Program-made: the position numbers and the translations under genes
DNA from: Burkholderiales bacterium
GTDB lineage: Bacteria; Pseudomonadota; Gammaproteobacteria; Burkholderiales; Burkholderiaceae_C
Reading direction: 5' to 3'
Length of the DNA: 64,000 nt
NCBI GenBank assembly: GCA_016185015.1
Contig: JACPOI010000031.1
Location: forward strand, 1-64,000
Shown: positions 25,681 through 35,054 of the stretch, in pieces
How positions within the stretch are numbered: the stretch's first letter is position 1
Layout: each line of letters opens with the position of its first letter
Notes under the pieces: generated by a model
What the model saw: only the letters and a program-made list of their open reading frames with translations
What the model was told of the DNA's origin: nothing
Database searches by the model: none

Positions 25681-26673
25681 ATGTGTGTTGTGTGTGGATG
25701 CAGTAACAACAGCCCGGCCCATGCCCGGCATGTTCAGACCCAGGCCGGCGACGCCAGCGTGGTGCAGGTGAACCCTGCCAACGGCGACCTGCACTTCGGT
25801 ACCGGTGCGGCCCGCGTGTCGGTGCCCGGCATGAGCCAGGCGCGCGCCATCAAGCTGGAGACCGACATCCTGGGCGCCAACAACCGCGTGGCGGTGCAGA
25901 ACCGGGCGCATTTCGAAGCGCACGGCGTGACCGCGCTCAACCTGGTGTCCAGCCCCGGTTCGGGCAAGACCACGCTGCTTTGCGCCACCATCGAAGCCTT
26001 GAAGGCCCGCTCGCCTGATCTGCACCTCGCCGTGATCGAAGGCGACCAGCAGACCAGTTTCGATGCCGACCGCATCCGCGCCACCGGCGCCCCCGCCATC
26101 CAGGTCAACACTGGTAAGGGTTGCCACCTCGACGCGCCCATGGTGTCGCAAGCTTTCGCGCAACTGCACAGCCACGATCACCATGGCCACGACCCTGCAA
26201 AAGAGCACTCGCACGATCACAACCACCACGACGAACACAGCCTGCTGTTCATCGAAAACGTGGGCAATCTGGTCTGCCCCGCCGTGTGGGACCTGGGGGA
26301 AGCCGCCAAGGTGGCCATTCTCTCGGTGACCGAGGGCGAGGACAAACCGCTCAAGTACCCCGACATGTTCGCCGCCTCTTCGCTCATGGTGCTCAACAAG
26401 ATCGACCTGCTGGCGCACGTGAAGTTCGACGTCGCGCGCTGCATTGAGCTGGCGCGCCGCGTGAACCCGACGATCGAAGTCATCCAGCTCTCGGCCACTA
26501 CCGGCGAAGGCATGGACGCCTGGCTGCACTGGCTGGACCACGCCATGGGCGCGCAGCATCACCACCACGACGAGCCAGCTTCCGAAGAAGCGGTTTTGCG
26601 CGAGCGCGTGCAGCGGCTCGAAGCAGAGCTGGCCCGCGCCAAAGCCGCGCTGCCCGCCGACGCCGCCGCCTGA
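25681..26673 (+). CDS. hypB: Hydrogenase nickel incorporation GTPase HypB
   Basis: A 330-aa GTPase that drives nickel insertion. The N-terminus [10 protein letters not shown] has the high-affinity nickel Cys motif. The Walker A is SPGSGKTT (91-98), and the G-domain metal site is GKGCHLDA (146-153). A histidine-rich insertion of about 24 residues (163-186) lies directly after this site, instead of the more common N-terminal His stretch, and could store nickel. A second His run (HHHH) and a short coiled coil end the protein. A GGAGACAG sequence gives the ribosome site. Confidence 0.95.
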   Translation: MCVVCGCSNNSPAHARHVQTQAGDASVVQVNPANGDLHFGTGAARVSVPGMSQARAIKLETDILGANNRVAVQNRAHFEAHGVTALNLVSSPGSGKTTLLCATIEALKARSPDLHLAVIEGDQQTSFDADRIRATGAPAIQVNTGKGCHLDAPMVSQAFAQLHSHDHHGHDPAKEHSHDHNHHDEHSLLFIENVGNLVCPAVWDLGEAAKVAILSVTEGEDKPLKYPDMFAASSLMVLNKIDLLAHVKFDVARCIELARRVNPTIEVIQLSATTGEGMDAWLHWLDHAMGAQHHHHDEPASEEAVLRERVQRLEAELARAKAALPADAAA

Positions 26674-26686
26674 CGGACGGTTTGTC

Positions 26687-27832
26687 ATGTCCACCACCGT
26701 GCTCGCTGTCGGCGCCTGGCTCAAGAATGCGGCCTGCCTGGTGCTGCGCGGGCAGGTGCACTGGTCGCCGGTGCATGGCGACCTGAGTGACCCGACCGCC
26801 TGCGCGGCGCTGGAGCAATCGGTGCAGGAGCTGCTGCAGCAGGCCGCTGCGGTCGGCGCGCCGGTGCAGGCCATCGCCCACGACCTGCATCCCGATTTTT
26901 TCAGCACCCAGCTGGCCATCGCCACCGCACACGCGCTCGGTGTGCCCGCCATGGGCGTGCAGCACCACCACGCGCACATCGCCGCCGTGGTGGCCGAGCA
27001 CCGCATCGAAGGCCCGGTCATCGGCCTGGCGCTCGACGGCGTGGGCCTGGGCACAGACGGGCAGGCCTGGGGCGGAGAACTGTTGTGGGTGGACGGCGCA
27101 CGGTGGCAACGCCTGGGCCACTTGATGCCGCTGGCTTTGCCGGGCAGCGACCGCGCCGCGCGCGAGCCCTGGCGCATGGCCGCGAGCGTGCTGCACGCGA
27201 TGGGCGATGGCGATCAGATCACCCCACGCTTTGCACCGCAGGTCGGTGCGGCCGTGGCCGCCGGTGTGCAGCAGATGCTGGTGCGCGGCCTGAACTGCCC
27301 GGCCACCAGCAGCGCCGGGCGCTGGTTCGACGCGGCCGCCGCTGCGCTGGGTCTGAGCGTTCGCCAAACCGATGAAGCACAGGCCGCCATTGCGCTGGAA
27401 GCCGCCGCCGCGCGCTGGCTTGCGCAAACCCCACACACCACAGCCCTGCCCGGCGCGGTCATCGACGCGCTGAACCGCCTGGACCTGCGCGGCCTCATGC
27501 CCGCGCTGTTCGAAGCCACCGCCGATGGCGTGGACGCCACCGCTGCGGGCTTTCACCTCGCGCTGGCCGACGCCCTGGCCGACTGGGCCACGCGGGCCGC
27601 CAACGAACGCGGCTGTCGCAGTGTGTGCCTCGGTGGCGGCTGCTTTTTCAACCGCGTGCTGCGCGAGCGCCTCACGCAGCGCCTGCAGGCCACTGGGCTG
27701 CGCGTGCACCGCCCGCTGGACAAGGGCTGCGGCGACGCCGGTCTGGCGCTGGGCCAGGCCTGGGTCGCGGCGCAACAAATGGCGACGACGCCGCAGAACA
27801 TCTCGACAAAGGAAGCCGAATCATGTGCCTAG
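26687..27832 (+). CDS. hypF: Short-form carbamoyltransferase HypF1
   Basis: A 381-aa HypF that has only the C-terminal Kae1/YrdC-partner-like domain. GVPAMGVQHHHAHIAAVVAE, GLALDGVGLGTDG and CLGGGCFFNRVLRERL are conserved. The acylphosphatase, zinc-finger and YrdC domains of full HypF (about 750 aa) are missing, yet the gene is not broken: it starts cleanly 14 bp after hypB. The same short HypF1 is encoded in the C. necator hyp operon and is functional there. HypF makes the thiocarboxamide on HypE that becomes cyanide ligand. How the short form obtains activated carbamate is unclear from sequence. Confidence 0.9.
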   Translation: MSTTVLAVGAWLKNAACLVLRGQVHWSPVHGDLSDPTACAALEQSVQELLQQAAAVGAPVQAIAHDLHPDFFSTQLAIATAHALGVPAMGVQHHHAHIAAVVAEHRIEGPVIGLALDGVGLGTDGQAWGGELLWVDGARWQRLGHLMPLALPGSDRAAREPWRMAASVLHAMGDGDQITPRFAPQVGAAVAAGVQQMLVRGLNCPATSSAGRWFDAAAAALGLSVRQTDEAQAAIALEAAAARWLAQTPHTTALPGAVIDALNRLDLRGLMPALFEATADGVDATAAGFHLALADALADWATRAANERGCRSVCLGGGCFFNRVLRERLTQRLQATGLRVHRPLDKGCGDAGLALGQAWVAAQQMATTPQNISTKEAESCA

Positions 27833-28071
27833 CCATTCCCGCCCAACTGGTCGAGTTGCGCCCCAACGACCAGGCCGTGGTCAACCTCGGGGGCATCCGC
27901 AAAGAAATTTCCATTGCCCTGGTGGCCGATGTGCAAGTGGGCGACTACGTGATCGTGCACGTCGGCCACGCCATTGGGGTGATCGACCCGGAGGAGGCGC
28001 GAAGCACGCTGGCGCTGTTCGCCGAAATCGCGCAGTTCGCGTCTGATCCCACACCTGTGACACCCGCATGA
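27823..28071 (+). CDS. hypC: Hydrogenase maturation chaperone HypC
   Basis: An 82-aa HypC with the essential Met-Cys start in MCLAIPAQLVELRPNDQAVV. It binds HypD and carries iron with its CN and CO ligands to the large subunit. The start overlaps the hypF stop by 10 bases and its stop overlaps hypD by four (ATGA), indicating coupled translation. It is the general partner next to the hydrogenase-specific homologue hoxL. Confidence 0.95.
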   Translation: MCLAIPAQLVELRPNDQAVVNLGGIRKEISIALVADVQVGDYVIVHVGHAIGVIDPEEARSTLALFAEIAQFASDPTPVTPA

Positions 28072-29237
28072 AATACATCGACGAATTTCGCGACGGCGAG
28101 CTCGCCCGCCAGATTGGCGCGCGCATCGCCGCCGAAGCCCATCCCGAGCGCAGCTACAGCTTCATGGAGTTTTGTGGTGGTCACACCCACGCTATTCAGC
28201 GCTACGGTGTGCTTGAGTTGCTGCCGCCCAACGTGCGCATGATCCACGGCCCGGGCTGCCCGGTCTGCGTGCTGCCCATCGGCCGCATCGACCTGGCGAT
28301 CCGCCTCGCACTGGAACGCGATGCCATCGTCTGCACCTACGGCGACACCATGCGCGTGCCGGCGTCGGACAGCCTGTCATTGATCAGGGCCAAGGCACGC
28401 GGCGGCGACATCCGCATGATCTATTCCGCCGCCGACGCCATGGCCATCGCGCGGGCCAACCCGCAGCGCGAGGTGGTGTTCTTCGCCATCGGTTTCGAAA
28501 CCACCACGCCGCCCACGGCGCTCGCCATTCGCGACGCGGCGCGCGAGGGCCTGGCCAACCTCAGTGTGCTGTGCTGCCACGTGCTCACGCCCTCGGCCAT
28601 CACCCACATCCTCGAATCGCCCGAAGTGCGCCAACTCGGTACCGTGCCCATCGACGGCTTCATCGGCCCGGCACACGTGAGCATCGTCATCGGCTCCGCG
28701 CCCTACGACCACTTTGCCGAGGAGTACCGCAAACCGGTGGTGATCGCCGGCTTTGAGCCGCTGGACGTGATGCAGGCTGTCCTGATGCTGGTGCGTCAGG
28801 TCAACGAAGGCCGCGCCCACGTGGAAAACGAATTCACCCGTGCCGTCACGCCCGAGGGCAACCAGAAGGCCCAAGCCCTGGTGTCCGAGGTGTTCGAGCT
28901 GCGGCCGAGCTTCGAGTGGCGCGGCCTGGGCGAGGTGCCCTACAGCGCGCTCAAGATCCGTGAAGCCTTTGCCGCCTTTGACGCCGAGCGCCGTTTCGAC
29001 CTCAGCTACACGACCGTGGCCGACAACAAGGCCTGCGAGTGCGGCGCCATTCTGCGCGGCGTGAAGAAGCCGACCGACTGCAAGATCTTCGGCACCGTCT
29101 GCACGCCGGAAAACCCGGTCGGCTCCTGCATGGTGTCGAGCGAAGGCGCCTGCGCCGCGCACTACACCTACGGCCGTTTTCGCGACATCCCCATTGTCCC
29201 TGCCACCACCCCTGCCATCGCAGTGACCATCGCATGA
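28068..29237 (+). CDS. hypD: Hydrogenase maturation protein HypD
   Basis: A 389-aa iron-sulfur protein that with HypC forms the scaffold on which Fe(CN)2CO is built. Conserved motifs are FCGGHTHAIQRYG, HGPGCPVCVLP and the C-terminal cluster cysteines in CECGAILRGVKKPTDCKIFG. Length is normal. It is coupled to hypC and hypE by ATGA overlaps on both sides. Confidence 0.96.
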   Translation: MKYIDEFRDGELARQIGARIAAEAHPERSYSFMEFCGGHTHAIQRYGVLELLPPNVRMIHGPGCPVCVLPIGRIDLAIRLALERDAIVCTYGDTMRVPASDSLSLIRAKARGGDIRMIYSAADAMAIARANPQREVVFFAIGFETTTPPTALAIRDAAREGLANLSVLCCHVLTPSAITHILESPEVRQLGTVPIDGFIGPAHVSIVIGSAPYDHFAEEYRKPVVIAGFEPLDVMQAVLMLVRQVNEGRAHVENEFTRAVTPEGNQKAQALVSEVFELRPSFEWRGLGEVPYSALKIREAFAAFDAERRFDLSYTTVADNKACECGAILRGVKKPTDCKIFGTVCTPENPVGSCMVSSEGACAAHYTYGRFRDIPIVPATTPAIAVTIA

Positions 29238-30346
29238 GGGCCGACAGCGACCCATCCGCCGCTGGCGAGGCGCCCGCACCCAAGCCGGTGAAAAAGAACT
29301 ACATCCGTCCGCTGGACATCAAACACGGCCGCATCGACATGGGCCACGGCGCGGGCGGCAAGGCCGCGGCGCAGCTGATCGAGGAGCTGTTCCTCGCCGC
29401 CTTCGACAATGAGTTCCTGCGCCAGGGCGACGACGCTGCGGTGCTGGCGCTGCCTGCGTTCGACCCGGCTCACGGTCGCCTTGTCATGGCGACCGACGGG
29501 CATGTGATCTCTCCGCTGTTTTTTCCCGGCGGCGACATCGGCTGCCTGTCGGTGCACGGCACGGTGAACGACGTGGCGATGATGGGCGCGCAGCCGCTGT
29601 ACCTGAGCGCGAGCTTCATCATCGAAGAAGGCTTCCCGCTGATCGAGCTGCAGCGCATCGTCAAGTCCATGGCGGCTGCGGCGCGCCAGGCCGGTGTGCC
29701 GGTGGTGACCGGCGACACCAAGGTGGTGGAGCGGGGCAAGGGCGACGGCGTGTTCATCAGCACCACCGGCGTGGGCGTGCTGCCGCCGGGCGTGCAAATC
29801 AGCGGGCGCCATGCGCGCCCCGGCGACGTGCTGCTGCTCTCCGGCAGCATCGGCGACCACGGCGTGGCGGTGCTGTCGCAGCGCGAGTCGCTGGCCTTCG
29901 AGACCACGATCCAGAGCGACACCGCCGCGCTGCACACCCTGGTGGCGGCCTTGCTGGCGGCCGCGCCCGGCGCGGTGCGCGTGCTGCGCGACCCCACGCG
30001 CGGCGGCCTGGCCACCACGCTCAACGAGATCGCGCGCCAGTCGGGCGTGGGCATGCTGCTGCAGGAGGCCGCCATTCCGGTGCGCGCGCAGGTGGACGCC
30101 GCCTGCGAGCTGCTCGGGCTCGATCCCCTGTACGTGGCCAACGAGGGCAAGCTGGTCGCGGTGTGTGCACCGGAGGCGGCCGACGCGGTGCTGGCCGCGA
30201 TGCGCGCGCACCCGCTGGGCACCGATGCCGCGCGCATCGGCGCGGTGACGGCCGACCCGCACCACTTTGTGCAGATGGCCACGCGCTTCGGCGGCCGCCG
30301 CGTGGTGGACTGGCTCAGCGGCGAGCAGCTCCCACGCATTTGCTGA
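29234..30346 (+). CDS. hypE: Hydrogenase maturation protein HypE
   Basis: A 370-aa ATP-dependent dehydratase that turns the HypF-made thiocarboxamide into thiocyanate for the iron. The C-terminus ends in PRIC, with the terminal cysteine that carries the ligand. The ATP-binding region includes MGHGAGGKAAAQLIEE and DDAAVLALP. The N-terminus has about 30 residues more than short homologues. The ATG at 29234 overlaps the hypD stop, supporting this start. Confidence 0.95.
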   Translation: MRADSDPSAAGEAPAPKPVKKNYIRPLDIKHGRIDMGHGAGGKAAAQLIEELFLAAFDNEFLRQGDDAAVLALPAFDPAHGRLVMATDGHVISPLFFPGGDIGCLSVHGTVNDVAMMGAQPLYLSASFIIEEGFPLIELQRIVKSMAAAARQAGVPVVTGDTKVVERGKGDGVFISTTGVGVLPPGVQISGRHARPGDVLLLSGSIGDHGVAVLSQRESLAFETTIQSDTAALHTLVAALLAAAPGAVRVLRDPTRGGLATTLNEIARQSGVGMLLQEAAIPVRAQVDAACELLGLDPLYVANEGKLVAVCAPEAADAVLAAMRAHPLGTDAARIGAVTADPHHFVQMATRFGGRRVVDWLSGEQLPRIC

Positions 30347-30372
30347 CGCGGCACCCCACACCGGAGGAACGC

Positions 30373-30852
30373 ATGCCCGACCCCGTGTTCCAGAAAACCG
30401 AGCGCGGCCGCGCTGAGATCGCGCAGCGCTCGGCCGGCCTGCAGGCGGCGGCGCGCTCGGTGCTGATCATGGTGAACAGCCAGGACACGGTGGCGGCGCT
30501 GGCCGCGCGCGGCCTGCCCGATATGCGCGAACACCTGCGCCAGCTGCTCGCGCTCGGCCTGATCGAGGTGGTGGCGCCGACGCCTCCTCCCCCCCCACCG
30601 CCTCCCCCCGCGGTGGCACCGCCGCCGCCCGCGCCACCCGTGCCCGAACTCGACGCGCTGCGCCGCCAGGTGCTGGCCCGCCTGAAGCCTCACTTCGGCC
30701 CCGACACCGGCACCGTCGCCCAGGCCCTGCGCGCCGCGCGCACGGCGGCCGAGTTCAACCAGGCACTCGACGACATCGAATCCAAGCTCGCCATCTACAT
30801 GGGCCGCAAGCAGGCCGCACGCGAACTGCAGGGGCTTCGGCCGCCACCGTGA
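30373..30852 (+). CDS. Proline-rich protein of unknown function, 159 aa
   Basis: This 159-aa protein has two parts joined by a proline linker. The N-terminal part (residues 1-70, VFQKTERGRAEIAQRSAGLQ and SVLIMVNSQDTVAALAARGL) resembles small winged-helix-like domains seen in other Burkholderiales hypotheticals. Residues 72-95 are almost all Pro and Ala, and the C-terminal 60 residues are helical (LDALRRQVLARLKPHFG). No signal peptide or catalytic motif is seen. It lies 26 bp after hypE and overlaps hypX by four bases, so it is made with the hydrogenase maturation and sensing proteins. A role as adaptor in that system is only a guess. Confidence 0.75.
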   Translation: MPDPVFQKTERGRAEIAQRSAGLQAAARSVLIMVNSQDTVAALAARGLPDMREHLRQLLALGLIEVVAPTPPPPPPPPPAVAPPPPAPPVPELDALRRQVLARLKPHFGPDTGTVAQALRAARTAAEFNQALDDIESKLAIYMGRKQAARELQGLRPPP

Positions 30853-32600
30853 ACACCGTGTCCCAGGGCCTTCGCATCCTGCTGCTGTGCCACAGCTTCA
30901 ACAGCCTGGCGCAGCGGCTGTTCGCCGAGCTGCGCGCGCGCGGCCACACGGTGAGCGTGGAGCTCGACATCAACGACCGCGTGACCGAGGAAGCGGTCGC
31001 GCTGTTCCGGCCCGACCTGCTGCTCGCGCCCTTCCTCAAGCGCCGCATCCCGGCCACGGTGTGGCAGCGCCTGCCCTGCCTGGTGGTGCACCCCGGCCCG
31101 CCGGGCGACCAGGGCCCCTCGGCGCTGGACTGGGCCGTGCTGCAAGGCGAAAGCACCTGGGGCGTGACCGTGCTGCAGGCCACCGGCGACTTCGATGCCG
31201 GCCCGGTGTGGGCGCATGCGGCCTTCCCCATGCGCCCGGCCAGCAAGGGCAGCCTGTACCGCGGCGAGGTCACGCAGGCCGCGCTGCAGGCCACGCTGCA
31301 AGCGGTGCAGCGCTTCGCGCAGGGTGATCGCGAAGCCGGCCCGCCGCCCCCCGCGCGCTGGCGGCCCGCCATGCGCCAGGACGAGCGCGCCATCGACTGG
31401 GCAAGCCACAGCACGGCCGAGGTGCTGGCGCGGCTGCGCTGCGCCGACGGCCAGCCCGGCGTGCTCGATGCGCTGTGGGGCCAGGCCTGCCACCTGATGG
31501 ACGGCCACGCCGCCAGCGCCGCGCTGATGGCCGGGTTTGCCGGTGCCGAACCGGGCCGGGTGCTGGCGGTGCGCGATGGCGCGCTGCTGCGCCGCACGCG
31601 CGACGGCGGCGTGTGGATCGGCCACGTGCGGCGCACCGCGGCGCTCGAAGCCGACCCGAGCCGGGTCGGCTTCAAGCAGGTGGCGGCCCAGGCCTTCGCC
31701 GCCCAAGCCGCCGCGCTGCCCGACAACCCCGCGCCGCTGGATCGGCCCGAGGACGAGTGGGGCGAGCTGCGCTACACCGAACACGGCCCCGAGGGCGCGC
31801 GCGTGGGCTGCCTGGCGTTCGACTTCTACAACGGCGCCATGTCCACCGACCGCTGCGAGCGCCTGCGCGCCGCCCTGCTGGCGGTGCGCGAGCGGCCGAC
31901 CCGGGTGCTGTTGCTGCTCGGTGGCGCGGACTTCTTCAGCAACGGCATCGACCTCAACAGCATCGAGGCCGCGGCCCACCGGCCGGGCGACAGCGCGGCC
32001 GACGCCTCGTGGCGCAACATCCAGGCCATGAACGACGCCGCCCTGGCCGTGCTGGAAACCACCGACCGGCTCACCGTGAGCGTGCTGCGCGGCAACGCTG
32101 GCGCCGGTGGCGCATTCCTCGCGCTCGCGGCCGACGCGATGTGGGCGCACGCGGGCGTGGTGCTCAACCCGCACTACAAGAACATGGGCAACCTGTACGG
32201 CTCCGAGTACTGGACCTACCTGCTGCCGCGCCGCCTGGGCGAGGCCGGCGCGAAGGCGCTGATGGCGCAGCGCCTGCCGCTGCTGGCCGGCGAGGCCGCG
32301 CGCATGGGCTTGATCGACCTTTGCGACGACCAGGCGCGCGCGGGCTTCGAAGCGCGCTGCTTACAACGCGCACTGGCGCTTGCAGCCTCCTACAATCTGC
32401 CTGAGAGGCTGGCGGCCAAGCAGGCCACGCGCGAGCGCGACGAAGCCCACCGCCCGCTGGCCCACCACCGAGAACAGGAACTGGCGCGCATGCACCGCAA
32501 CTTCTACGGCTTCGATCCCAGCTACCACGTGGCGCGCCACCATTTCGTGCACAAGCAGCCGCACGCCTGGACGCCGCGACACCTGGCCACGCACCGTTGA
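30849..32600 (+). CDS. hypX: HypX/HoxX, CO-ligand synthesis protein
   Basis: A 583-aa two-domain protein. The N-terminal half is formyltetrahydrofolate-binding (VVHPGPPGDQGPSALDWAVL, about residues 80-100) and the C-terminal half is an enoyl-CoA-hydratase-like domain (LLLLGGADFFSNGIDLNSIE, RGNAGAGGAFLALAADAMW). HypX makes the CO ligand of the NiFe site from a formyl group in air-grown bacteria, matching an oxygen-tolerant enzyme. The GTG start overlaps the preceding gene, and its stop overlaps hoxA. Confidence 0.93.
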   Translation: MNTVSQGLRILLLCHSFNSLAQRLFAELRARGHTVSVELDINDRVTEEAVALFRPDLLLAPFLKRRIPATVWQRLPCLVVHPGPPGDQGPSALDWAVLQGESTWGVTVLQATGDFDAGPVWAHAAFPMRPASKGSLYRGEVTQAALQATLQAVQRFAQGDREAGPPPPARWRPAMRQDERAIDWASHSTAEVLARLRCADGQPGVLDALWGQACHLMDGHAASAALMAGFAGAEPGRVLAVRDGALLRRTRDGGVWIGHVRRTAALEADPSRVGFKQVAAQAFAAQAAALPDNPAPLDRPEDEWGELRYTEHGPEGARVGCLAFDFYNGAMSTDRCERLRAALLAVRERPTRVLLLLGGADFFSNGIDLNSIEAAAHRPGDSAADASWRNIQAMNDAALAVLETTDRLTVSVLRGNAGAGGAFLALAADAMWAHAGVVLNPHYKNMGNLYGSEYWTYLLPRRLGEAGAKALMAQRLPLLAGEAARMGLIDLCDDQARAGFEARCLQRALALAASYNLPERLAAKQATRERDEAHRPLAHHREQELARMHRNFYGFDPSYHVARHHFVHKQPHAWTPRHLATHR

Positions 32601-34051
32601 AATCCCATTTGTCCCCCGACGCCCTGCCCACCGTGCTGGTGGTGGATGACGAGGTGCGGTCGCAGGACGCGATGCGCCGCACGCTCGACGAGGATTTCAC
32701 CGTGTTCACCGCCAGCAGCGCCGACGAGGCGCGCGGCCTCCTGCAGCGCCAGCCGGTGAGCGTGATCCTGTGCGACCAGCGCATGCCCGGCATGACCGGC
32801 GTGAGCTTCCTCAAGGAAGTGCGCGAACAGTGGCCCGACGCGGTGCGCATCGTGATCTCGGGCTACACCGACAGCGAAGACATCATTGCCGGCATCAACG
32901 AGGCCGGCATCTACCAGTACATCCTCAAGCCCTGGGCGCCCGACCATCTGCTGGACTCGGTGCGCAACGCGGTGGAGGCGCAGGCCCTGCAGCGCCAGAC
33001 CAGCCGGCTCGACCTGGAGCTGCGCACCAGCACCGGCGTGCTGCGCCAGCGCACCGCCCGCCAGATCGACCGCGCGCGCGCCAGCTTCGGCTTCGACCAC
33101 ATCGTGCGCGCGCCCGGCAGCCCGATCGACGCGGTCTGCGCCATGGCGCACCGGGTGGCGCGCTACGACCTCTCGGTGCTGGTGCTGGGCGAGTCCGGCA
33201 CCGGCAAGGAACTGATGGCGCGCGCGATCCACTACGCCTCGCCGCGCCTGAGCGGCCCCTTCGTGGTGGAGAACTGCGCCGCCATTCCAGACACGCTGCT
33301 GGAGTCCGAGCTGTTCGGCCACAAGCGCGGCGCCTTCACCGGCGCCTACGAAGACCACCCCGGCCTGTTCCAGCGCGCGCACCGCGGCACGGTGTTCCTC
33401 GACGAGATCGGCGAGACCTCGCAGGCCTTTCAGGTCAAGCTGCTGCGTGTGCTGCAAGAGGGCGAGGTGCGGCCGGTGGGCGGCGTTCGGCCGGAGCCGG
33501 TGGACGTGCGCGTGATCGCCGCCACCCACCGCCAGCTCGAGCAGCGCGTGCGCGACGGCCTGTTCCGCGAAGACCTGTACTACCGCATCGCCGGCATCAC
33601 CATCACCGTGCCGCCCCTGCGCGAGCGCGTGGCCGACATCGCGCCCATCGCGCGCCAGTTGGTGCAGGACGTGGCCAGCGAACTCGGCCACCCCGGTGCG
33701 ACGCTGCCCGACGACACGCTCGCCTGCCTCGTGAGCTACCCCTGGCCGGGCAACATCCGCGAGCTGCGCAACGAAATCGCCCGCGCGCTGGCCTTGCAGG
33801 ACGGTCCCGAGCTGCAGGCCGCGTCGTTTTCCAGCCGCGTGCTGCAAGGCCACGGCCAGGGCAGCGGCGATCTGCAGGCCGCCCTGCCCGCCCACGGTAC
33901 ACTTGCGCAGCGGCTGGATGTGATCGAGGCCATGGTGCTGCGCGAGACGCTGCAGCGCCAGCGCTGGAACAAGACGCGGGTGGCGCAGGAACTGGGCCTG
34001 TCTCGCGTCGGCCTGCGCGGCAAAATGCAACGTCTCGGCCTGGAGAAATGA
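32597..34051 (+). CDS. hoxA: Sigma-54-dependent response regulator HoxA (HupR)
   Basis: A 484-aa NtrC-type activator. The receiver domain carries Asp60 in VILCDQRMPGMTG. The AAA+ domain has Walker A GESGTGKE (198-205) and the sigma-54-contacting GAFTGA (245-250). A C-terminal Fis-like helix-turn-helix (WNKTRVAQELGLSRVGLRGK) binds DNA. It should activate the sigma-54 promoter at 15915-15929. In C. necator the unphosphorylated form is active and the HoxJ kinase switches it off without H2. It starts within the end of hypX (GTTGAA/TTGAA region), so TTG at 32597 is assumed as start. Confidence 0.94.
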   Translation: MKSHLSPDALPTVLVVDDEVRSQDAMRRTLDEDFTVFTASSADEARGLLQRQPVSVILCDQRMPGMTGVSFLKEVREQWPDAVRIVISGYTDSEDIIAGINEAGIYQYILKPWAPDHLLDSVRNAVEAQALQRQTSRLDLELRTSTGVLRQRTARQIDRARASFGFDHIVRAPGSPIDAVCAMAHRVARYDLSVLVLGESGTGKELMARAIHYASPRLSGPFVVENCAAIPDTLLESELFGHKRGAFTGAYEDHPGLFQRAHRGTVFLDEIGETSQAFQVKLLRVLQEGEVRPVGGVRPEPVDVRVIAATHRQLEQRVRDGLFREDLYYRIAGITITVPPLRERVADIAPIARQLVQDVASELGHPGATLPDDTLACLVSYPWPGNIRELRNEIARALALQDGPELQAASFSSRVLQGHGQGSGDLQAALPAHGTLAQRLDVIEAMVLRETLQRQRWNKTRVAQELGLSRVGLRGKMQRLGLEK

Positions 34052-34052
34052 C

Positions 34053-35054
34053 ATGCCCTTGAACGTGTTGTGGTTGCAGAGCGGCGGTTGCGGCGGCTGC
34101 AGCATGTCGCTGCTTTGCGCGGACACGCCCGATTTCCAAGGCCACCTGCGCGACGCCGGCATCCACCTGCTGTGGCACCCCTCGCTGTCGATGGAGAGCG
34201 GCGACGAGTTGCTGGACCTGCTCAATGCCGTGCTGGAGGGCCGCCTCCGGCTCGACGCCCTGTGCGTGGAAGGTTCGCTGCTGCGCGGGCCGAACGGCAC
34301 CGGCCGTTTTCACATGCTGGCCGGCACCCAACTGCCCATGATCGAGTGGGTGCGCCGGCTCAGTGCGCGCGCACGGCACGTGGTGGCGGTGGGCAGCTGC
34401 GCGGCCTGGGGTGGCATCACCGCCGGGGGTGACAACCCCACCGATGCCTGCGGCCTGCAGTACCAGGACGACGAGCCCGGCGGCCTGCTGGGCGCGCCCT
34501 TCCGGTCCAGCAACGGCCTGCCGGTCATCAACGTCGCCGGCTGCCCGACGCACCCGAGCTGGGTGATCGACACGCTGATGGCACTGGCCGCGGACACCTT
34601 TGCCGCCAGCGATCTCGACCCGCTGAACCGGCCGCGTTTCTACGCCGACCAGCTGGTGCACCACGGCTGCACGCGCAACGAGTATTACGAGTTCAAGGCC
34701 AGCGCCGAGAAACCGTCGGACCTGGGCTGCATGATGGAGCACATGGGTTGCAAGGGCACCCAGGTGCATGCGGACTGCAACACCCGCCTTTGGAACGGCG
34801 AGGGCTCCTGCACGCGAGGTGGCTACGCCTGCATCGCCTGCACCGAGCCCGGCTTCCAGGAGCCCGGCCACCCGTTCCACCAGACGCCCAAGCTCGCGGG
34901 CATCCCCATCGGCCTGCCGACCGATATGCCCAAGGCCTGGTTCGTCGCGCTGGCCTCCCTGTCCAAGAGCGCGACGCCCAAACGGGTCAAACAGAACGCG
35001 GTGTCCGACCACCTGGTGGTCAAACCCGCCGTTCGCAAAACCCCCCTCAAATGA
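34053..35054 (+). CDS. hoxB: H2-sensing regulatory hydrogenase small subunit HoxB (HupU)
   Basis: A 333-aa FeS subunit of the cytosolic regulatory hydrogenase. It begins MPLNVLWLQSGGCGGCSMSL with no Tat signal, unlike HoxK, so it stays in the cytoplasm. Cluster cysteines are in CGGCSMS, VGSCAAWGG, GCPTHPSWV and the C-terminal GCKGTQVHADCNTRLWNGEG region. The extra cysteines of the O2-tolerant type are absent (GGC and WGG). Partner of HoxC. Confidence 0.94.
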   Translation: MPLNVLWLQSGGCGGCSMSLLCADTPDFQGHLRDAGIHLLWHPSLSMESGDELLDLLNAVLEGRLRLDALCVEGSLLRGPNGTGRFHMLAGTQLPMIEWVRRLSARARHVVAVGSCAAWGGITAGGDNPTDACGLQYQDDEPGGLLGAPFRSSNGLPVINVAGCPTHPSWVIDTLMALAADTFAASDLDPLNRPRFYADQLVHHGCTRNEYYEFKASAEKPSDLGCMMEHMGCKGTQVHADCNTRLWNGEGSCTRGGYACIACTEPGFQEPGHPFHQTPKLAGIPIGLPTDMPKAWFVALASLSKSATPKRVKQNAVSDHLVVKPAVRKTPLK

